A stretch of DNA of 5,976 nucleotides from an uncultured Porphyromonadaceae bacterium (lineage in GTDB: Bacteria > Bacteroidota > Bacteroidia > Bacteroidales > Muribaculaceae): NCBI GenBank assembly GCA_902462525.1, contig CABQCA010000142.1, positions 1-5,976 of the forward strand, in the 5' to 3' direction. This document shows positions 4,817-5,976 of this stretch, in pieces. The position numbers and the translations under genes were made by a program. Position 1 is the first letter of the stretch. Every line of letters begins with the position of its first letter. A model generated the notes under the pieces. It was not told the DNA's origin. It did not search any database and saw only the letters and a program-made list of their open reading frames with translations.

Positions 4817-5976
4817 ATGCAGACATTTGAAGAATTAGGCGTACGTCCCGACCTCCTGCAGGGCATAGCCGATATGGGGTTTGAGACCCCGATGCCAGTA
4901 CAGGAGAAGGTGATACCGGTGCTTCTCGGCGGCGACCACGACCTTGTGGCCCTCGCACAGACCGGCACCGGCAAGACAGCAGCCTTCGGTCTGCCTCTGA
5001 TACAGCGAGTCGACCTCAACCGTCGCGTGCCGCAGGCCCTTGTGCTTGCCCCGACACGCGAGCTGTGCCTCCAGATAGCCGGCGATCTCGCCGACTTCGC
5101 CAAATATGTGCCCGACATCGAGATCCTGCCGGTGTACGGCGGCTCGAGCATCGAAAGCCAGATACGCTCGCTGCGCAAAGGCGTACAGATTATCGTGGCC
5201 ACCCCCGGACGCCTCATCGACCTGATAAACCGCGGAGTAGTGAATCTGGAAGACGTGCACACCGTGGTGCTCGATGAAGCCGACGAAATGCTCAACATGG
5301 GCTTCGTCGATTCCATCAACGATATCCTCTCGCACGTTCCCGACGACCGCAAGATGCTGCTATTCTCGGCCACAATGCCCGCCGAAGTAGCGAAGATATC
5401 GAAGCGCTTCATGAAAGACCCCGAGGAAATAGTGATAGGCACCCGCAACGAAGGCGCCAAGAACGTGCGGCACATCTACTACATGGTGAACGCCCGCGAC
5501 AAATACCTGGCCCTGAAGCGCATCGCCGACAATTCGCCGAATATCTACGCCATCATCTTCTGCCGTACCCGCCGCGACACCCAGGAAATAGCCGACAAGC
5601 TCATCGCCGACGGCTACAATGCCGACGCGCTGCACGGCGACCTCAGCCAGCAGCAGCGCGACATCGTGATGCGCAAGTTCCGCGACCGCGTGATAACACT
5701 CCTTGTGGCCACCGACGTTGCTGCCCGCGGCCTCGACGTCGACGATCTCACACACGTGATAAACTACGGGCTGCCCGACGACACGGCGGTCTACACCCAC
5801 CGTTCGGGCCGCACAGGCCGTGCCGGCAAAACAGGCGTGTCGATAGCCATCATCCACTCGCGCGAAAAGGGCAAGCTGCGCGAAATAGAGCGCATAATCG
5901 GCAAGAAATTCGAACGCAAGGATGTGCCGACACCCGAGCATATCATCGAGAAACAGCTCTACAACCTCGCCGACCG
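4817..5976 (+). CDS. deaD: DEAD-box RNA helicase, DeaD/CsdA-like, 3'-partial
   Basis: This ATP-dependent RNA helicase unwinds short RNA duplexes, typically in ribosome assembly, mRNA turnover or cold adaptation. The window holds 386 codons and then runs off the edge. The first RecA domain has a Q motif (Phe4 and ETPMPVQ ending at Gln29), Walker A AQTGTGKT (47-54), PTREL (79-83), TPGRL (129-133), Walker B DEAD (153-156) and SAT (184-186). The second domain has IIFCRTR (246-252), ATDVAARGLDV (298-308) and HRSGRTGRAGKTG (328-340). All catalytic motifs are intact. Family members of the DeaD type carry a further C-terminal RNA-binding region, which would lie beyond the window. The ATG follows an A-rich leader and a repeat-rich gap of about 230 bp after the preceding terminator. 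The gene symbol is by similarity to the Bacteroides-type protein; an RhlE-like label is possible. Confidence 0.93.
   Translation, partial: MQTFEELGVRPDLLQGIADMGFETPMPVQEKVIPVLLGGDHDLVALAQTGTGKTAAFGLPLIQRVDLNRRVPQALVLAPTRELCLQIAGDLADFAKYVPDIEILPVYGGSSIESQIRSLRKGVQIIVATPGRLIDLINRGVVNLEDVHTVVLDEADEMLNMGFVDSINDILSHVPDDRKMLLFSATMPAEVAKISKRFMKDPEEIVIGTRNEGAKNVRHIYYMVNARDKYLALKRIADNSPNIYAIIFCRTRRDTQEIADKLIADGYNADALHGDLSQQQRDIVMRKFRDRVITLLVATDVAARGLDVDDLTHVINYGLPDDTAVYTHRSGRTGRAGKTGVSIAIIHSREKGKLREIERIIGKKFERKDVPTPEHIIEKQLYNLAD

Overview
This window looks like a GC-rich member of the Bacteroidales. The best support is a promoter of the Bacteroidetes type (TTTG, 20 bp, TAAATTTG) in front of cdd, the absence of Shine-Dalgarno motifs with A-rich leaders instead, and a DEAD-box helicase and TyrRS that read like Bacteroides-group proteins. 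A Muribaculaceae-like gut bacterium would fit the GC-rich coding sequence, but the family assignment is inference. Every gene supported here is on the + strand.

Left part (1-2434): the end of a phage-derived module. An open frame that enters from the left edge and ends at 620 encodes a beta-rich protein of unknown function, possibly a virion component. It overlaps the start of a complete large terminase subunit (605-2434) that keeps its ATPase and nuclease motifs. The terminase is the last gene of the module. Small terminase, portal and capsid genes are not in the window, so intact prophage, remnant and domesticated element cannot be told apart.

Junction (2435-2568): an unusual array of five GTGAAAG-like heptamers on the + strand facing five on the - strand, all in exact 7-bp register, which can fold into a long hairpin. 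It starts on the terminase stop codon and ends just before the -33 box of the cdd promoter.

Middle part (2569-4589): a compact housekeeping operon. It holds cytidine deaminase (cdd, pyrimidine salvage), tyrosyl-tRNA synthetase (tyrS) and a 69-aa DUF2007-type protein whose start codon overlaps the tyrS stop. A strong intrinsic terminator closes it.

Right part (4590-5976): an AT-rich gene-free stretch of about 230 bp holds nested inverted repeats, including a 168-bp segment bounded by 12-bp perfect inverted repeats with TTGAG words at its edges. It is followed by the first 386 codons of a DeaD-like DEAD-box RNA helicase that runs off the right edge.

The housekeeping genes have no evident functional link to the phage genes. 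The most distinctive features are the two intergenic inverted-repeat structures, both built from related GTGAAA/GTTGAAA words arranged head to head.
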